The notes beneath the pieces are model-generated. The model was given only the letters and a program-made list of their open reading frames with translations, did not search any database and was not told where the DNA came from. 64,000 nt of DNA from Rhodoferax sp. BAB1 (lineage in GTDB: Bacteria; Pseudomonadota; Gammaproteobacteria; Burkholderiales; Burkholderiaceae_C): positions 3,058,001 through 3,122,000 of the forward strand of contig NZ_CP054424.1 in NCBI RefSeq assembly GCF_013334205.1, written 5' to 3'. Below are positions 39,315-50,862 of this stretch, piece after piece. Both the position numbers and the translations under genes were made by a program. Within the stretch, counting starts at the first letter, position 1. Each line of letters begins with the position of its first letter.

Positions 39315-41036
39315 TCAGCTGCGCAGGTTCACCGTGCCGTGGTGCGGGCGCATGCGGTCCAGCACCTGGGTGCTCATGCTGCGCGACAGTTCTTCCTTGC
39401 CCAGGAAAACCATGCCCAGGCCTTCCTGGCGCAGGAGCACGGCCTCGTCCTCGCTCAGGGTGCGCAGCAGCACCTCGACCTTGGGGTTGAGCGCCCACGC
39501 GGTCTCCACCATGCGACGCGCGCGCATGGAGTCGGGCGGCGTGATGACCAGCATGGCGGCGCGCGCAATGTGCGCCTGGATCAGCACCTCGGGCTCGGCC
39601 GCGTCGCCGCACACGGCGGGGATGTTCTGGCGCCGCAAGTCCTCCACCAGTTCGCGGTTCTGCTCGGCCACGACAAAGGGGATCTGCTGCGCGGCCAGCT
39701 CGACCGCCATGCGCCGGCCCACGCTGCCGTAACCCACCAGCACCACCTGCCCGGTCAGCTGTTTCGGATCGGTGGACATGGGCAGCTCGGCCAGCGGGTC
39801 GTCGCGCTGCTCGAAACGGCGCACCAGCTCGGAACGCTGGCGCAGCCACTGCTGCAGCGGCCCGATGGCGGCAAAGAGGGCCGAGTTGGCCGCGATCGAG
39901 ATCAGCGCGCCGGCCAGCACCAGGCTCTGGCCTTCGGCCGGCATCAGCTGCAGGGCCACACCCATGCCGGCCAGGATGAAGGAGAACTCGCCGATCTGCG
40001 CCAGGCTGGCGCCGATGGTCAGCGCGGTGTTGAGCGGGTAACGGAACAGCAGCACCAGGCCGATGGCCGCCAGCGTCTTGCCCACCATGATGATGGCCAC
40101 CACCGCCAGCACCTTGAGCGGCTGCTGCCAGAGCACGGCCGGGTCGAACAGCATGCCCACCGAGACGAAAAACAGCACGGCGAAGGCGTCGCGCAGCGGC
40201 AGCGATTCGTCGGCCGCGCGGTGGCTGTACTCGGACTCGCGCATCATCATGCCGGCGAAGAAGGCGCCCAGCGCGAAGGACACGTCGAACAGCAGGGCCG
40301 CGCCGAAGGCCACGCCGATGGCCGCAGACACCACGCACAGCGTGAACAGCTCGCGCGAGCCGGTGCGCGCCACCCACCACAGCAACTTGGGGAACACGCG
40401 CCGCCCCACCACCAGCATCACGGCGATGAAGGCCGCCACCTTGGCCAGCGTCAGGCCCATGGTGGTCCAGAGTTCGCCAGTGTCGGCCGCCTGCCCGGCG
40501 CCTGCCTCGCTCATGACACCGGCCAGCGCCGGCACCAGCACGAGCACCAGCACCATGACCAGGTCTTCCACCACCAGCCAGCCCACCGCAATGCGCCCGT
40601 TGATGCTGTCGAGCAGGCCCTTGGCCTCCAGCGCGCGCAAGAGCACCACCGTGCTGGCCACCGACAGGCACAGGCCAAAGATCAGCGCCCCGCCCCAGTG
40701 CCAGCCCCAGGCCAAACTCGCCCCCATGCCCAGGACCACCGCCACGCCGATCTGCACGATGGCTCCCGGCACGGCGATGCGCCGCACCGCCAGCAGCTCG
40801 CGCAGGGAGAAATGCAGACCGACACCGAACATCAGCAGCATCACGCCGATCTCGGCCAGCTGCCCGGCCAGGCCGATATCACCCACGAAACCCGGCGTGG
40901 CCGGGCTGATCACCACACCGGCCAGCAGGTAACCCACCAGCGGCGGCATCCTGAGCTGGCTGGCCAGCAGGCCCAGGATCATCGCCAGGCCGAAACCGGT
41001 GGCGATGGTGGCGATGAGGCTGACGTCGTGGGGCAT
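39315..41036 (-). CDS. CPA2 cation:proton antiporter with TrkA-N domain (KefB/YbaL-like)
   Basis: The 573-residue protein has about 12 membrane helices in an Na/H-exchanger fold (residues 1-380) and a C-terminal Rossmann TrkA-N domain (VVLVGYGSVGRRMAVELAAQ from about residue 418), as in glutathione-gated or nucleotide-regulated potassium efflux systems. The closest E. coli analogue by layout is YbaL. A separate ancillary KefF/KefG gene is not nearby. Function as K/H antiporter is inferred from the family. Confidence 0.9.
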   Translation of the reverse strand: MPHDVSLIATIATGFGLAMILGLLASQLRMPPLVGYLLAGVVISPATPGFVGDIGLAGQLAEIGVMLLMFGVGLHFSLRELLAVRRIAVPGAIVQIGVAVVLGMGASLAWGWHWGGALIFGLCLSVASTVVLLRALEAKGLLDSINGRIAVGWLVVEDLVMVLVLVLVPALAGVMSEAGAGQAADTGELWTTMGLTLAKVAAFIAVMLVVGRRVFPKLLWWVARTGSRELFTLCVVSAAIGVAFGAALLFDVSFALGAFFAGMMMRESEYSHRAADESLPLRDAFAVLFFVSVGMLFDPAVLWQQPLKVLAVVAIIMVGKTLAAIGLVLLFRYPLNTALTIGASLAQIGEFSFILAGMGVALQLMPAEGQSLVLAGALISIAANSALFAAIGPLQQWLRQRSELVRRFEQRDDPLAELPMSTDPKQLTGQVVLVGYGSVGRRMAVELAAQQIPFVVAEQNRELVEDLRRQNIPAVCGDAAEPEVLIQAHIARAAMLVITPPDSMRARRMVETAWALNPKVEVLLRTLSEDEAVLLRQEGLGMVFLGKEELSRSMSTQVLDRMRPHHGTVNLRS

Positions 41037-41311
41037 GGGCGGAGAGGAGTTGAGCCTTGAAGATAACCCATGCGGCCGCGGCTGTGCGCATCAGGCGGCT
41101 GCAATTCCCTACAGCTTGCCTTGAATGGAACACCCTCGGAAACTGCACGGCCACGTCCGGGCAACGCAGCACCGCCGGGCCATGCAGTAAGCTTGCTGAG
41201 CCCGTCGGTCCGAGAAACCCAGCCCATGCCCTCGTCGCCCTCCACCCGCCAGCACGCTGCGGCCCCGCGCAGACGGCCGGCCCTCGCATGACGCCCCGAG
41301 GCTGAGCCCGC

Positions 41312-43729
<2,418 letters not shown>

Positions 43730-43736
43730 AGTCCTC

Positions 43737-44777
43737 TCAGTGCTCGGCGGCGAAGCGCTGGCGCACCGATTGCACGTCGTCCAGCTGGCCCAGGAAGGCA
43801 TCGACGCAGGCCGGGTCGAAATGCAGGCCGCGCTGATCGCGCAGCAGCTGCACGGCGCGCTCCATCTCCCAGGCCGGCTTGTAAGGCCGGGCCGAGGTCA
43901 GCGCGTCGAACACATCGGCCACGGCCACGATGCGGCCCACCACCGGAATGGCGTCCGCCTTCAGGCCCAGCGGGTAGCCGCTGCCGTCGTATTTCTCGTG
44001 GTGGCTCAGCGCGATGTCCGACGCCATCTGCAAGAGCGGCGAGCTGCTGCCCGAGAGGATGCTGTGCCCGATCACCGGGTGCTGCTTCATGATGGCGAAC
44101 TCCGCCTCGTCCAGCTTGCCGGGCTTGAGCAGGATGTGGTCCGGGATGCCGACCTTGCCGACGTCGTGCATGGGCGCGGCCTCCAGGATCAGCTGCTGCT
44201 GTTCCAGCGGCAGGCCCATACGCACGGCGATCATCCAGGAGTAGTGCGCCATGCGCTGGATGTGGTCGCCCGTCTCCGGGTCGCGGAATTCGGCCGCGCG
44301 CGACAGGCGCAGGATGGTCTCGCGTTCGCGCCGCACGATCTCGTCGGTCGCCTTGAGCACTTCCTCGGCCAGCCAGCTGGCGCGGTCTTCCAGGCGTTTC
44401 TGGTTCGCGCGCAGCGCCAGCATGTTGCGCATGCGCGCCTTGAACTCGATGCGGTCCAGCGGCTTGGTCAGGAAGTCGTTGGCGCCGCCCTCCAGCGCCC
44501 GGTAGCGCACGTCCATCTCGTCGTTGGCCGTCACCATCAGCAGGGGAATGTCGGCCCGCCCCGGGGTGGCCCGAAAGCGCTGGATGAATTCGACACCATC
44601 GAGCTGCGGCATCATGTAGTCCACGATCACCAGGTCGGGTGCCAACGCCTGGCAATGGGCCAGCGCCTGCAGCGGGTCGGTGTAGGCGCGCACCTCGTGC
44701 GCCTCGCCCAGCTGGGTGATGAAATGCCGCAGCAGGAGCAGGTTCGCTTCCACGTCGTCGATGATCACAATCTGCAT
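43737..44777 (-). CDS. Response regulator with HD-GYP c-di-GMP phosphodiesterase domain
   Basis: The 346-residue protein has an N-terminal receiver (phospho-acceptor Asp53 in IVDYMMPQLDG; Lys in FLTKPLDR) and a C-terminal HD-GYP domain with MHDVGKVGIPDHILLKPGKL and HHEKYDGSGYP. Such RpfG-like proteins hydrolyse cyclic di-GMP when phosphorylated, shifting cells away from biofilm. All catalytic residues I can check are present. It is convergent with the hybrid kinase gene at 41312, and I infer that they form one signalling pathway. Confidence 0.93.
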   Translation of the reverse strand: MQIVIIDDVEANLLLLRHFITQLGEAHEVRAYTDPLQALAHCQALAPDLVIVDYMMPQLDGVEFIQRFRATPGRADIPLLMVTANDEMDVRYRALEGGANDFLTKPLDRIEFKARMRNMLALRANQKRLEDRASWLAEEVLKATDEIVRRERETILRLSRAAEFRDPETGDHIQRMAHYSWMIAVRMGLPLEQQQLILEAAPMHDVGKVGIPDHILLKPGKLDEAEFAIMKQHPVIGHSILSGSSSPLLQMASDIALSHHEKYDGSGYPLGLKADAIPVVGRIVAVADVFDALTSARPYKPAWEMERAVQLLRDQRGLHFDPACVDAFLGQLDDVQSVRQRFAAEH

Positions 44778-44826
44778 GAGGGGCCTGCTCCGCCTGGCTA
44801 TTCCGGTCAGCTATCTTAGACCCGCC

Positions 44827-46536
44827 TCAGTTGTTGAGCTGGATGCGCAGGCGCTGGCCCTGCACCTGCAGGTCCTGCCACAAGGGCGCGACCCTCTGCG
44901 CGCCCTCCAACTGCGCCGGGTCGAACTTGCCCGTGGCACCGGGGGCCCTGAAGTTACCCGCCTGGCGCCAGCCGTCCCCCGCGGGCATGAACACCGTGCC
45001 GTTCCAGCCGTTGACGAAGAGCAGCAGCTCGTCCTGCCCATCGCCGTTGAGATCGCCCAGCCAGACCGGGCAGTTGTCCTTCGACTTGTAGCAGCGCTGC
45101 AGCTCCCAGGGCTGGTGCTGGCCCTGCGCATACCGCAGGAAACTCTGCGGCAGGCTGCGTCCCGGCGGGTAGACCCTGAACTTCTCCTGCAGCTGCTGCT
45201 CGCTCATCAGCACCTGGGGCCGCTGGTCGTAGCGGCTGGTCTGCGCCTGCAGACGCGCCGCCTGCTGGGCCCAGGCCTGGCCGGCCGGCACGCCCTGCCC
45301 GGCCGCCATGGCCTGCAGCGCCTCGCGGCCGAAACGCCCCGAGTCCCAGCGCAGGTAGACCCAGTCGGGCTCCTGCTGGCCCTGCTTCTGCTGCACATGG
45401 GCCAGGTGCGCGGCCACGGCCACGCGCCGCACATGCGTGGGCGGCGCCAGGTAGACCAGCAGGCTCACACACAGCAGCAGTGCAGCAGCGATGTTGGTGG
45501 GTGCCATGGCGCGCATCCAGCGCTCGGGCCTGAACCACGAGAGCGCGTAGCCCACCGCATAGACGCTGGCCTGCGTGGCCACCAGCGCGGCCCACAGGCG
45601 GTCTTCGGACCAGCCATGCTGCGCCACGCGCAGGCCCAGCGCCCACCAGGCCACACCCGCCACCACCACCAGCGCCAGCCAGGCGAGCTGCGTGGCGCGG
45701 CTCAGCCAAGCGGGATAGGGCCAGGGCTGCTCACCGTCCTGGTAGGCGCAGTTGGCAAACGCCACCGCCAGGGCCGTGAAGGCCAGCATCATGAGCGCGG
45801 CGCTGCGCGTCCTGAACAGCGGATCGAGCCCCGTGTAAGGCAGGGCCAGCACCCACAGCACGGCGAAGAACAGCACCAGCGGCAGCAGCCAGGCGGAGAT
45901 CGACAGGGTGAAGCGGCGGATGGTCTCGGTCATGCTCGCGCGCGCCAGCCCCAGCGCAAAAGCGCCCGCCGCCACCAGGCCCGTGACCGGGAAGATGAAA
46001 ACCGGCTTGCGGATCATCTCCATCACCCACGTCACGCCGATCAGCGACATCAGCCCCGCGCCGGCAAACAGCACCAGCCAGACGATGCCCACCATGGCCC
46101 AGGCCGTGGCCAGCAGGATGCCGTTGCGCCAGGCGTAGTGGAACAGGCGCTCGTAGCGCCAGCGCCGCGCCTCGAAGTCGAAACCGCAGAGCAGGCCCAG
46201 GCTGACGAAACCCAGCACCAGCGCGGCCAGCCCGTCGGTGAAACGCACGCCCGTGGCCACTCCCGTCACGCCGGCGGCCCAGGCCGCGCCGGCTCCCAGG
46301 GCTGCGTAGAGCAGCGCATACAGCGCCACCGCCGCGCGCCGCGCCGTGCGCGGCAGGTGCTCCACGTTCTGCGTGAAGTAGATCACCAGCGGCACGGCCA
46401 GCGCGGCGTAGAGCAGGCCGGTGAGCAGCATGGGCTCGGTGGCCGGCCAGGCCTTGTCCTCGAAGGACCGCCACAACCACCAGAGCACCCAGCCCTGCAC
46501 CGTGCCCGTGAGGGCGAACATCAGCGGAAATTGCAT
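44827..46536 (-). CDS. DUF4153-type polytopic membrane protein
   Basis: The 569-residue protein has about 12 membrane helices in its first 400 residues and a soluble C-terminal part of about 150 residues. It resembles DUF4153 proteins, whose function is unknown. The ATG at 46536 is preferred because GGGAG is 7 bases upstream. It is the last gene of a four-gene minus-strand group (47891, 47409, 46594 and this) that encodes only membrane or exported proteins. The C-terminal part has a repeat-like stretch VWLGDLNGDGQDELLLFVNG, reminiscent of FG-GAP or calcium-loop motifs. Confidence 0.75.
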   Translation of the reverse strand: MQFPLMFALTGTVQGWVLWWLWRSFEDKAWPATEPMLLTGLLYAALAVPLVIYFTQNVEHLPRTARRAAVALYALLYAALGAGAAWAAGVTGVATGVRFTDGLAALVLGFVSLGLLCGFDFEARRWRYERLFHYAWRNGILLATAWAMVGIVWLVLFAGAGLMSLIGVTWVMEMIRKPVFIFPVTGLVAAGAFALGLARASMTETIRRFTLSISAWLLPLVLFFAVLWVLALPYTGLDPLFRTRSAALMMLAFTALAVAFANCAYQDGEQPWPYPAWLSRATQLAWLALVVVAGVAWWALGLRVAQHGWSEDRLWAALVATQASVYAVGYALSWFRPERWMRAMAPTNIAAALLLCVSLLVYLAPPTHVRRVAVAAHLAHVQQKQGQQEPDWVYLRWDSGRFGREALQAMAAGQGVPAGQAWAQQAARLQAQTSRYDQRPQVLMSEQQLQEKFRVYPPGRSLPQSFLRYAQGQHQPWELQRCYKSKDNCPVWLGDLNGDGQDELLLFVNGWNGTVFMPAGDGWRQAGNFRAPGATGKFDPAQLEGAQRVAPLWQDLQVQGQRLRIQLNN

Positions 46537-46593
46537 GGTCTCACTCCCTGGTCTGTCTTGTGATGTGCGTGCATTCTGCAGCATGGCCGCGCC

Positions 46594-47412
46594 TCAGTAA
46601 CGCAGCACCACGGGCGCCCCGCCCAGTTGGGCGCGCTGCAGCCAGCTGAAGACCGAGTCCACCGTCACGGTCTCGATGCGGTCGCTGTAGCGTTTCTCGC
46701 TGGGGTGGTCGTCGAAGGCCACGTTGGCCGCGCCCACCCGGGCCCCCAGGCGGGTGAGCGGCCGGATGGTCAGCACGCTGGGCTGGTAGCCCTTGAACTG
46801 CAGCCAGGCCTGCGCGCGTTCGCGCGAATAGACCGTGGGCTCCATGGCTGCGGCCAGCGTCTCGATGGCCCACTGGTTGCTCTGCTGGTACTTCTGGCTC
46901 CAGGGGTAGCTCACGATGTTGTAGGGCCGGTGGTGCAGCGCAATGGCGCGTTGCTCGTGTTGCAGCAGGGCGTGGAGTTTCGCCTGCACTTCCGGCACGG
47001 GCACGACCCAGGCCGCTTCCAGGCGCCAGAGGTCGTCCAGGAAAAACTCGCCCAGGCCCTGGCGGTAGATCGCCGCCTCCTGCGTGCCGCAGTGGTTGAG
47101 CTTGTGCAGCACACGCCAGACGTGGCCGCCCTGCCCGTCCGGCTGCTTGTAGGCAAAACCCAGGTGCGACCAGCGCAGGCCGTATTTGCTCAAATCCTGA
47201 CCGGCCCGCGCCAGCAGCACCACCTGCGCGCCGCTGGCATCGAGTGCCTGCAGCGTGCGCTCGGCCAGGGTCAGGCCACGCTCCACGGTGATGGCCCGCA
47301 GGGGGCGGTTTTCGCAGCTGCGGCCAGCGTGGGCGGGTGTGGCGGCCAGCGCAGCACCGAGCAACACGGCCGCCAGCACGCCGCGCAGGCATTTCATCCC
47401 TGCCCCGCTCAT
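46594..47412 (-). CDS. DUF2145 secreted protein
   Basis: The 272-residue protein has a Sec signal peptide (CLRGVLAAVLLGAALAATPAHA) and a mature domain with WSHLGFAYK, HVWRVLHKLNHCGTQ and HHRPYNIVSYPW. The spacing of His and Cys residues recalls a cysteine-peptidase-like fold, and the family is listed as DUF2145; enzymatic function is not established. Its ATG overlaps the stop of the upstream gene (ATGA), so the two are translationally coupled. Confidence 0.75.
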   Translation of the reverse strand: MSGAGMKCLRGVLAAVLLGAALAATPAHAGRSCENRPLRAITVERGLTLAERTLQALDASGAQVVLLARAGQDLSKYGLRWSHLGFAYKQPDGQGGHVWRVLHKLNHCGTQEAAIYRQGLGEFFLDDLWRLEAAWVVPVPEVQAKLHALLQHEQRAIALHHRPYNIVSYPWSQKYQQSNQWAIETLAAAMEPTVYSRERAQAWLQFKGYQPSVLTIRPLTRLGARVGAANVAFDDHPSEKRYSDRIETVTVDSVFSWLQRAQLGGAPVVLRY

Positions 47413-47864
47413 AAGGCCACCCGCTCGTTGTGCAGCAGGGCCCGGCCCAGCGCATTGGGAATGAAGGCGATGGCCTCACCCGCTACCGACAGCACCACAC
47501 CGGCGCCGATCACGCTCACGGCCAGCACCGTGCCCACGCCGACCACGGAGGCGCCCAAGCCCTTGCCCACGATCTCGATGCTGGCCACCGCGCCGTCCGA
47601 GGCGCGCTCCAGCACATAGAGGGTGCCGCGCGCGGTGGACTCCACCGTCTTCACCACCAGCACCGCGCCGGTGACCGACAGCGCCACCGGCACCATCACC
47701 ACCGCAGCGGCCGCTGCGCTGCCCACCACCACGACCGAGGCGACGGGCAGGGCCGAGAGCGTGCTGAGCGCCGAAGCTTCGGTGTGAGCACGGGCCGGCA
47801 GGCTGGCCACGCTGCACAGTGCGACAGCGATGGTCAAAGCCAGAGATACAAAACGTTGTTTCAT
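47409..47864 (-). CDS. Small exported hydrophobic protein
   Basis: I do not recognise this 151-residue protein. It starts with a Sec signal peptide (QRFVSLALTIAVALCSVASL, cleavage near ARA) and then has long Val/Ala/Gly stretches (VASVVVVGSAAAAAVVMVPVAL, broken, and VGVGTVLAVSVIGAGVVLSV) that could span or insert in a membrane. AGGAG lies 5 bases before the ATG. It lies between the YiaA-like and DUF2145 genes in a coupled operon, so a joint envelope role is likely. Confidence 0.7.
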   Translation of the reverse strand: MKQRFVSLALTIAVALCSVASLPARAHTEASALSTLSALPVASVVVVGSAAAAAVVMVPVALSVTGAVLVVKTVESTARGTLYVLERASDGAVASIEIVGKGLGASVVGVGTVLAVSVIGAGVVLSVAGEAIAFIPNALGRALLHNERVAL

Positions 47865-47890
47865 GATGACTCCTGGTGTCGTGGTGTCAT

Positions 47891-48352
47891 TCATTCGCCG
47901 CGCATGGCGCTACGGCGGCCATCCAGGCGGGCTTCGGCCAGGTCGGCTTCGTGCTTGTCGCGCAGGGTCTTGGCCAGCGTGAAGGTGGTGGTGATCAGGT
48001 AGAGCCAGCTCACGCCCAGGAAGGCCTTGTAGGTCTCGCTGATCTCCATGCGCAGCAGGCCCCAGCCCGTGAGCGCCATGGCCAGGAAGAAGCCGATCCA
48101 GACCACGAACTTGAACATGGGCGAATCGGCCGCCTTGCCTTCGGCTTCGGCCTTCTCGTTGTCACGCACGAACTTGGCCAGCACGAAGGCGGCCGAGAGG
48201 CAGAAGAAATAACCCATGACCATGAAGGCGCGGTCCAGGTCCTTGCCCGGCAGCCAGGCCAGGCCCACGCCGCAGAGGAAAACGGCCAGCAGGAAGGAAA
48301 CCCAGACCTGGAGGGACCAGGCTTTGGAATCGCGGTGGATGAGCACTTGCAT
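47891..48352 (-). CDS. YiaA/YiaB-family inner membrane protein
   Basis: The 153-residue protein contains two copies of the two-helix YiaAB unit: VWVSFLLAVFLCGVGLAWLP with MGYFFCLSAAFVLAKFVRDN, then VVWIGFFLAMALTGWGLL with LGVSWLYLITTTFTLAKTLRD. This family is widespread and its function is unknown. AGGGG is well spaced from the ATG at 48352. It is the first gene of the envelope operon ending at 44827; AT-rich sequence just upstream (48430-48480) probably holds the promoter. Confidence 0.85.
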   Translation of the reverse strand: MQVLIHRDSKAWSLQVWVSFLLAVFLCGVGLAWLPGKDLDRAFMVMGYFFCLSAAFVLAKFVRDNEKAEAEGKAADSPMFKFVVWIGFFLAMALTGWGLLRMEISETYKAFLGVSWLYLITTTFTLAKTLRDKHEADLAEARLDGRRSAMRGE

Positions 48353-48484
48353 GTATGACCCCTTCGGGTGGTTGAACATGCAGTCAGTGTGCGAGGCAGC
48401 CCCTCGAATGGGGGCTGTTTCCAGTACAAGTCTTTTAATATTGCCTTCGAAGTATCTTTATCTGATACCTGAAGGCGGCATCCG

Positions 48485-48520
48485 GGCTGACCAACCGGGT
48501 GGAGCCACCCGGCACCGGTC
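48485..48520 (-). terminator. Hairpin closing the phnCDE-phnZ unit
   Basis: CCGGGTG-GAGC-CACCCGG at 48495-48512 is enclosed by a second stem CTGACC/GGTCAG (48486-48491 with 48517-48522). It lies directly after the stop codon at 48519. There is no strong T-tract, so termination efficiency is uncertain. Confidence 0.5.
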
Positions 48521-49079
48521 AGTGCCTGACGCTGGAGACGGCGGCCAGGATGCCCAGATAGTGATCCAGCGGCGGTGTGGCCTTCTGCGGCACCTTGGCC
48601 AGGTCGTCGTAACGGCGCAGGCGCACGGCCTCGGCCGCATAGGGCTGCGCCATGAAGACCTGCGCCTCGGGTTCGGAATAGGTACCGCCCTGCAGTTCGA
48701 GGCTGTGCTTGGAGGCCAGCGACAGCGCTTCCCAGTAACCCGACTCGGTCGCGCACAGGTAGCGCTTGGCGTCGACGTGCAGGCGGATCGGCTCCAGCAC
48801 GGCGTCGGGCAGCAGATCGCGCAGGAAAGGCAGGGCGATGTACTGGTGCAGATCGTCCTTGTCCTGCCCGTGGTCGGCCAGGCCCTCGCGCTGCGCCGCC
48901 AGCAGGTGGCCGAGGTCGTGCAGCAAAGCCGCCACGATGGTCTCGGGCGTTTCCCCGGCCTGCTCGGCCAGCTGGGCGCACTGCAGGGCGTGTTCGAGCT
49001 GGTTGACGGCCTCGCGGCCGTATTGCGACTGGCCGCGGGTGGTGAGCAGGTGCTGGAGGTCGGAGTGGTCGAGGGCCAT
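48519..49079 (-). CDS. phnZ: PhnZ-like HD-domain phosphonate oxygenase
   Basis: PhnZ is a mixed-valence di-iron HD oxygenase that cleaves hydroxylated 2-aminoethylphosphonate to glycine and phosphate. The 186-residue protein has HD-domain ligands H30 (LEHALQCA), H54-D55 (LLHDLGHLL) and H101 (RLHVDAKR). Tyr20 and Glu23 in QYGREAV match, with a constant offset of four, the Tyr24 and Glu27 that I recall as the substrate-gating pair of PhnZ. It follows phnE by 7 bp. The usual partner phnY (Fe/2-oxoglutarate hydroxylase) is not in the window, so its substrate may come from elsewhere. Confidence 0.75.
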   Translation of the reverse strand: MALDHSDLQHLLTTRGQSQYGREAVNQLEHALQCAQLAEQAGETPETIVAALLHDLGHLLAAQREGLADHGQDKDDLHQYIALPFLRDLLPDAVLEPIRLHVDAKRYLCATESGYWEALSLASKHSLELQGGTYSEPEAQVFMAQPYAAEAVRLRRYDDLAKVPQKATPPLDHYLGILAAVSSVRH

Positions 49080-49086
49080 GGTGATA

Positions 49087-49878
49087 TCAGACGAGGAGTT
49101 TGCGGATACGCGCCGACACCAGGTCGATCGCACTGACGGTGACGATGATGATCAGCATCACGGCGCAGGTTTCGGCGTACTGGAAGCCGCGGATGATCTC
49201 CCACAGCACCACACCGATGCCACCGGCGCCGACCATGCCGACCACGGAGGCCGAGCGCACGTTCGATTCGAAGCGGTAGAGCGTGTACGAGATCCACAGG
49301 GGCATGACCTGCGGGATGACGCCGTAGACGATTTCGTGCAGGGCGCTGGCACCGGTGGAGCGGATGCCCTCGACCGGTTGCGGGTCGATGGCCTCCACCG
49401 CCTCCGAGAACAGCTTGGCCAGCACACCCGTGGTATGGATCCACAGTGCCAGCACACCGGCAAAAGGCCCCAGGCCGACGGCCACCACGAACAGCATGGC
49501 GAACACCATCTCGTTGATGGCGCGGCAGCCGTCCATGAGCCGGCGCATGGGCTGGTAGACCCACCACGGCACGATGTTGGCCGAGGCCAGCAGCGCCATG
49601 GGCACCGCCGTCACCACGGCCAGCGCCGTACCCCAGAGGGCGATCTGCAGGGTGACGACCATCTCCTGCACGTACAGCTGCCATTGCGAGAAGTTCGGCG
49701 GAAAGAACTCGGCCGCGTAGGTGGCCATGTTGCCGGAGTCGCGCAGCAGGTCAAGCGGGCGCATGTCGGCGCCGCTCCAGGAAGCCGCCAGCACGGCCAG
49801 CAGCACGACCCAGGACAGATGCCAGCTCAGGCTGCGCTTGAGTTGCGGCGGCACCGGCAAGGACGTGCTGAGGTTCAT
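49087..49878 (-). CDS. phnE: Phosphonate ABC transporter permease
   Basis: PhnE forms the membrane channel of the phosphonate importer. The 263-residue protein has about six membrane helices and the EAA loop [23 protein letters not shown]. Its start overlaps the phnD stop (ATGA). Only one permease gene is present, so it should work as a homodimer with PhnC. Confidence 0.95.
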   Translation of the reverse strand: MNLSTSLPVPPQLKRSLSWHLSWVVLLAVLAASWSGADMRPLDLLRDSGNMATYAAEFFPPNFSQWQLYVQEMVVTLQIALWGTALAVVTAVPMALLASANIVPWWVYQPMRRLMDGCRAINEMVFAMLFVVAVGLGPFAGVLALWIHTTGVLAKLFSEAVEAIDPQPVEGIRSTGASALHEIVYGVIPQVMPLWISYTLYRFESNVRSASVVGMVGAGGIGVVLWEIIRGFQYAETCAVMLIIIVTVSAIDLVSARIRKLLV

Positions 49879-50831
49879 TTCAGGGCAGCCAGCTTCTTGT
49901 CGATGTCGGCCAGACGGCTCTTCTTGTCGGCATCGCCGAGGTTGGCATCCACTTCGACCTTGTTACGCTGGCCGAACAGATCCAGCTGGCGGATCGGGAT
50001 CAGCTGGGCGTTGCTCGATTCCTTGAAACCCGACAGCTTGGAGATCTTCATGATGATCTGCTTTTCGCGCGCGTCGGTCTTGCCGTAGTTGTAGAAGAAG
50101 TTCTTCAGCTTGGCCTTGGTCGCCTCGGGCAGGTCCTTGCGCATGACCAGGGGGTCCAGCGGGATCAGCGGCGACGTCCAGACGATCTTGATGTCCTTGA
50201 ACTTCTCGGGATAGCGGTTCTGGATCTTCTCCATGTTCTCGCTGTTGTTGGTCGCCACATCGACCTGCTTGTTGGCCACGGCCAGGGCATTGGTCTCGTG
50301 GTTGGCGTTGCGCGTGATCCGGAAGTGGGTCTTGGGGTCGATCTTGTTCTGCGCGAAGACGTAGAAGCCCGGCACCAGGAAACCCGAGGTGGAGTTGGGA
50401 TCGCCGTTGCTGAAGCTCAGGGATTTGCCGCCCTTGAGCACGTCGTCCAGGCTGTTGATCGGGCTGTCGCGGTGCACGATCAGGTGCGAGTAGTAGCCTT
50501 GCGTACCGTCGGCATTGACCATCTGCGCGAACACTTCGCCGCTGGCGCGGTCCACCGCCTCCATGGCCGACTTGTTGCCGAACCAGCCCAGGTGCACCTT
50601 GTTGAAGCGCATGCCTTCGATGATGCCGGCATAGTCGGGCGCGTAAAAGGCCGTGACCTTCAGGCCGGTCTGGCGGCTCATGTCGTCGATCAGCGGCTGC
50701 CAGTCGGCCTTGAGGTTCTGCGTCGATTCGGTCGAGATGATGCCGAAGTTGATGTCTTGCGCCAGCACACCCGTGCCGGCCAGGCCCAGGGCGAGGGCGG
50801 CCGCAGTGCGGGCAAAAATCTTTTTGATCAT
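49875..50831 (-). CDS. phnD: Phosphonate ABC transporter substrate-binding protein
   Basis: PhnD is the periplasmic receptor for phosphonates such as 2-aminoethylphosphonate. The 318-residue protein has a Sec signal peptide ending AQ near residue 25 ([15 protein letters not shown]), then [41 protein letters not shown] and [19 protein letters not shown] precedes the ATG. It lies 31 bp after phnC in the phnCDE-phnZ unit. Confidence 0.96.
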   Translation of the reverse strand: MIKKIFARTAAALALGLAGTGVLAQDINFGIISTESTQNLKADWQPLIDDMSRQTGLKVTAFYAPDYAGIIEGMRFNKVHLGWFGNKSAMEAVDRASGEVFAQMVNADGTQGYYSHLIVHRDSPINSLDDVLKGGKSLSFSNGDPNSTSGFLVPGFYVFAQNKIDPKTHFRITRNANHETNALAVANKQVDVATNNSENMEKIQNRYPEKFKDIKIVWTSPLIPLDPLVMRKDLPEATKAKLKNFFYNYGKTDAREKQIIMKISKLSGFKESSNAQLIPIRQLDLFGQRNKVEVDANLGDADKKSRLADIDKKLAALK

Positions 50832-50862
50832 GGTTGTGACTCCAGGGTGGGGTTGGGGAAAT

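Noticed and set aside
37137..41060. A 1307-codon open frame opposite the EF-hand and antiporter genes
   Set aside because: It lies antisense to two genes with clear domains, has a low-complexity Gln/Arg/His-rich translation and is a by-product of high GC content.
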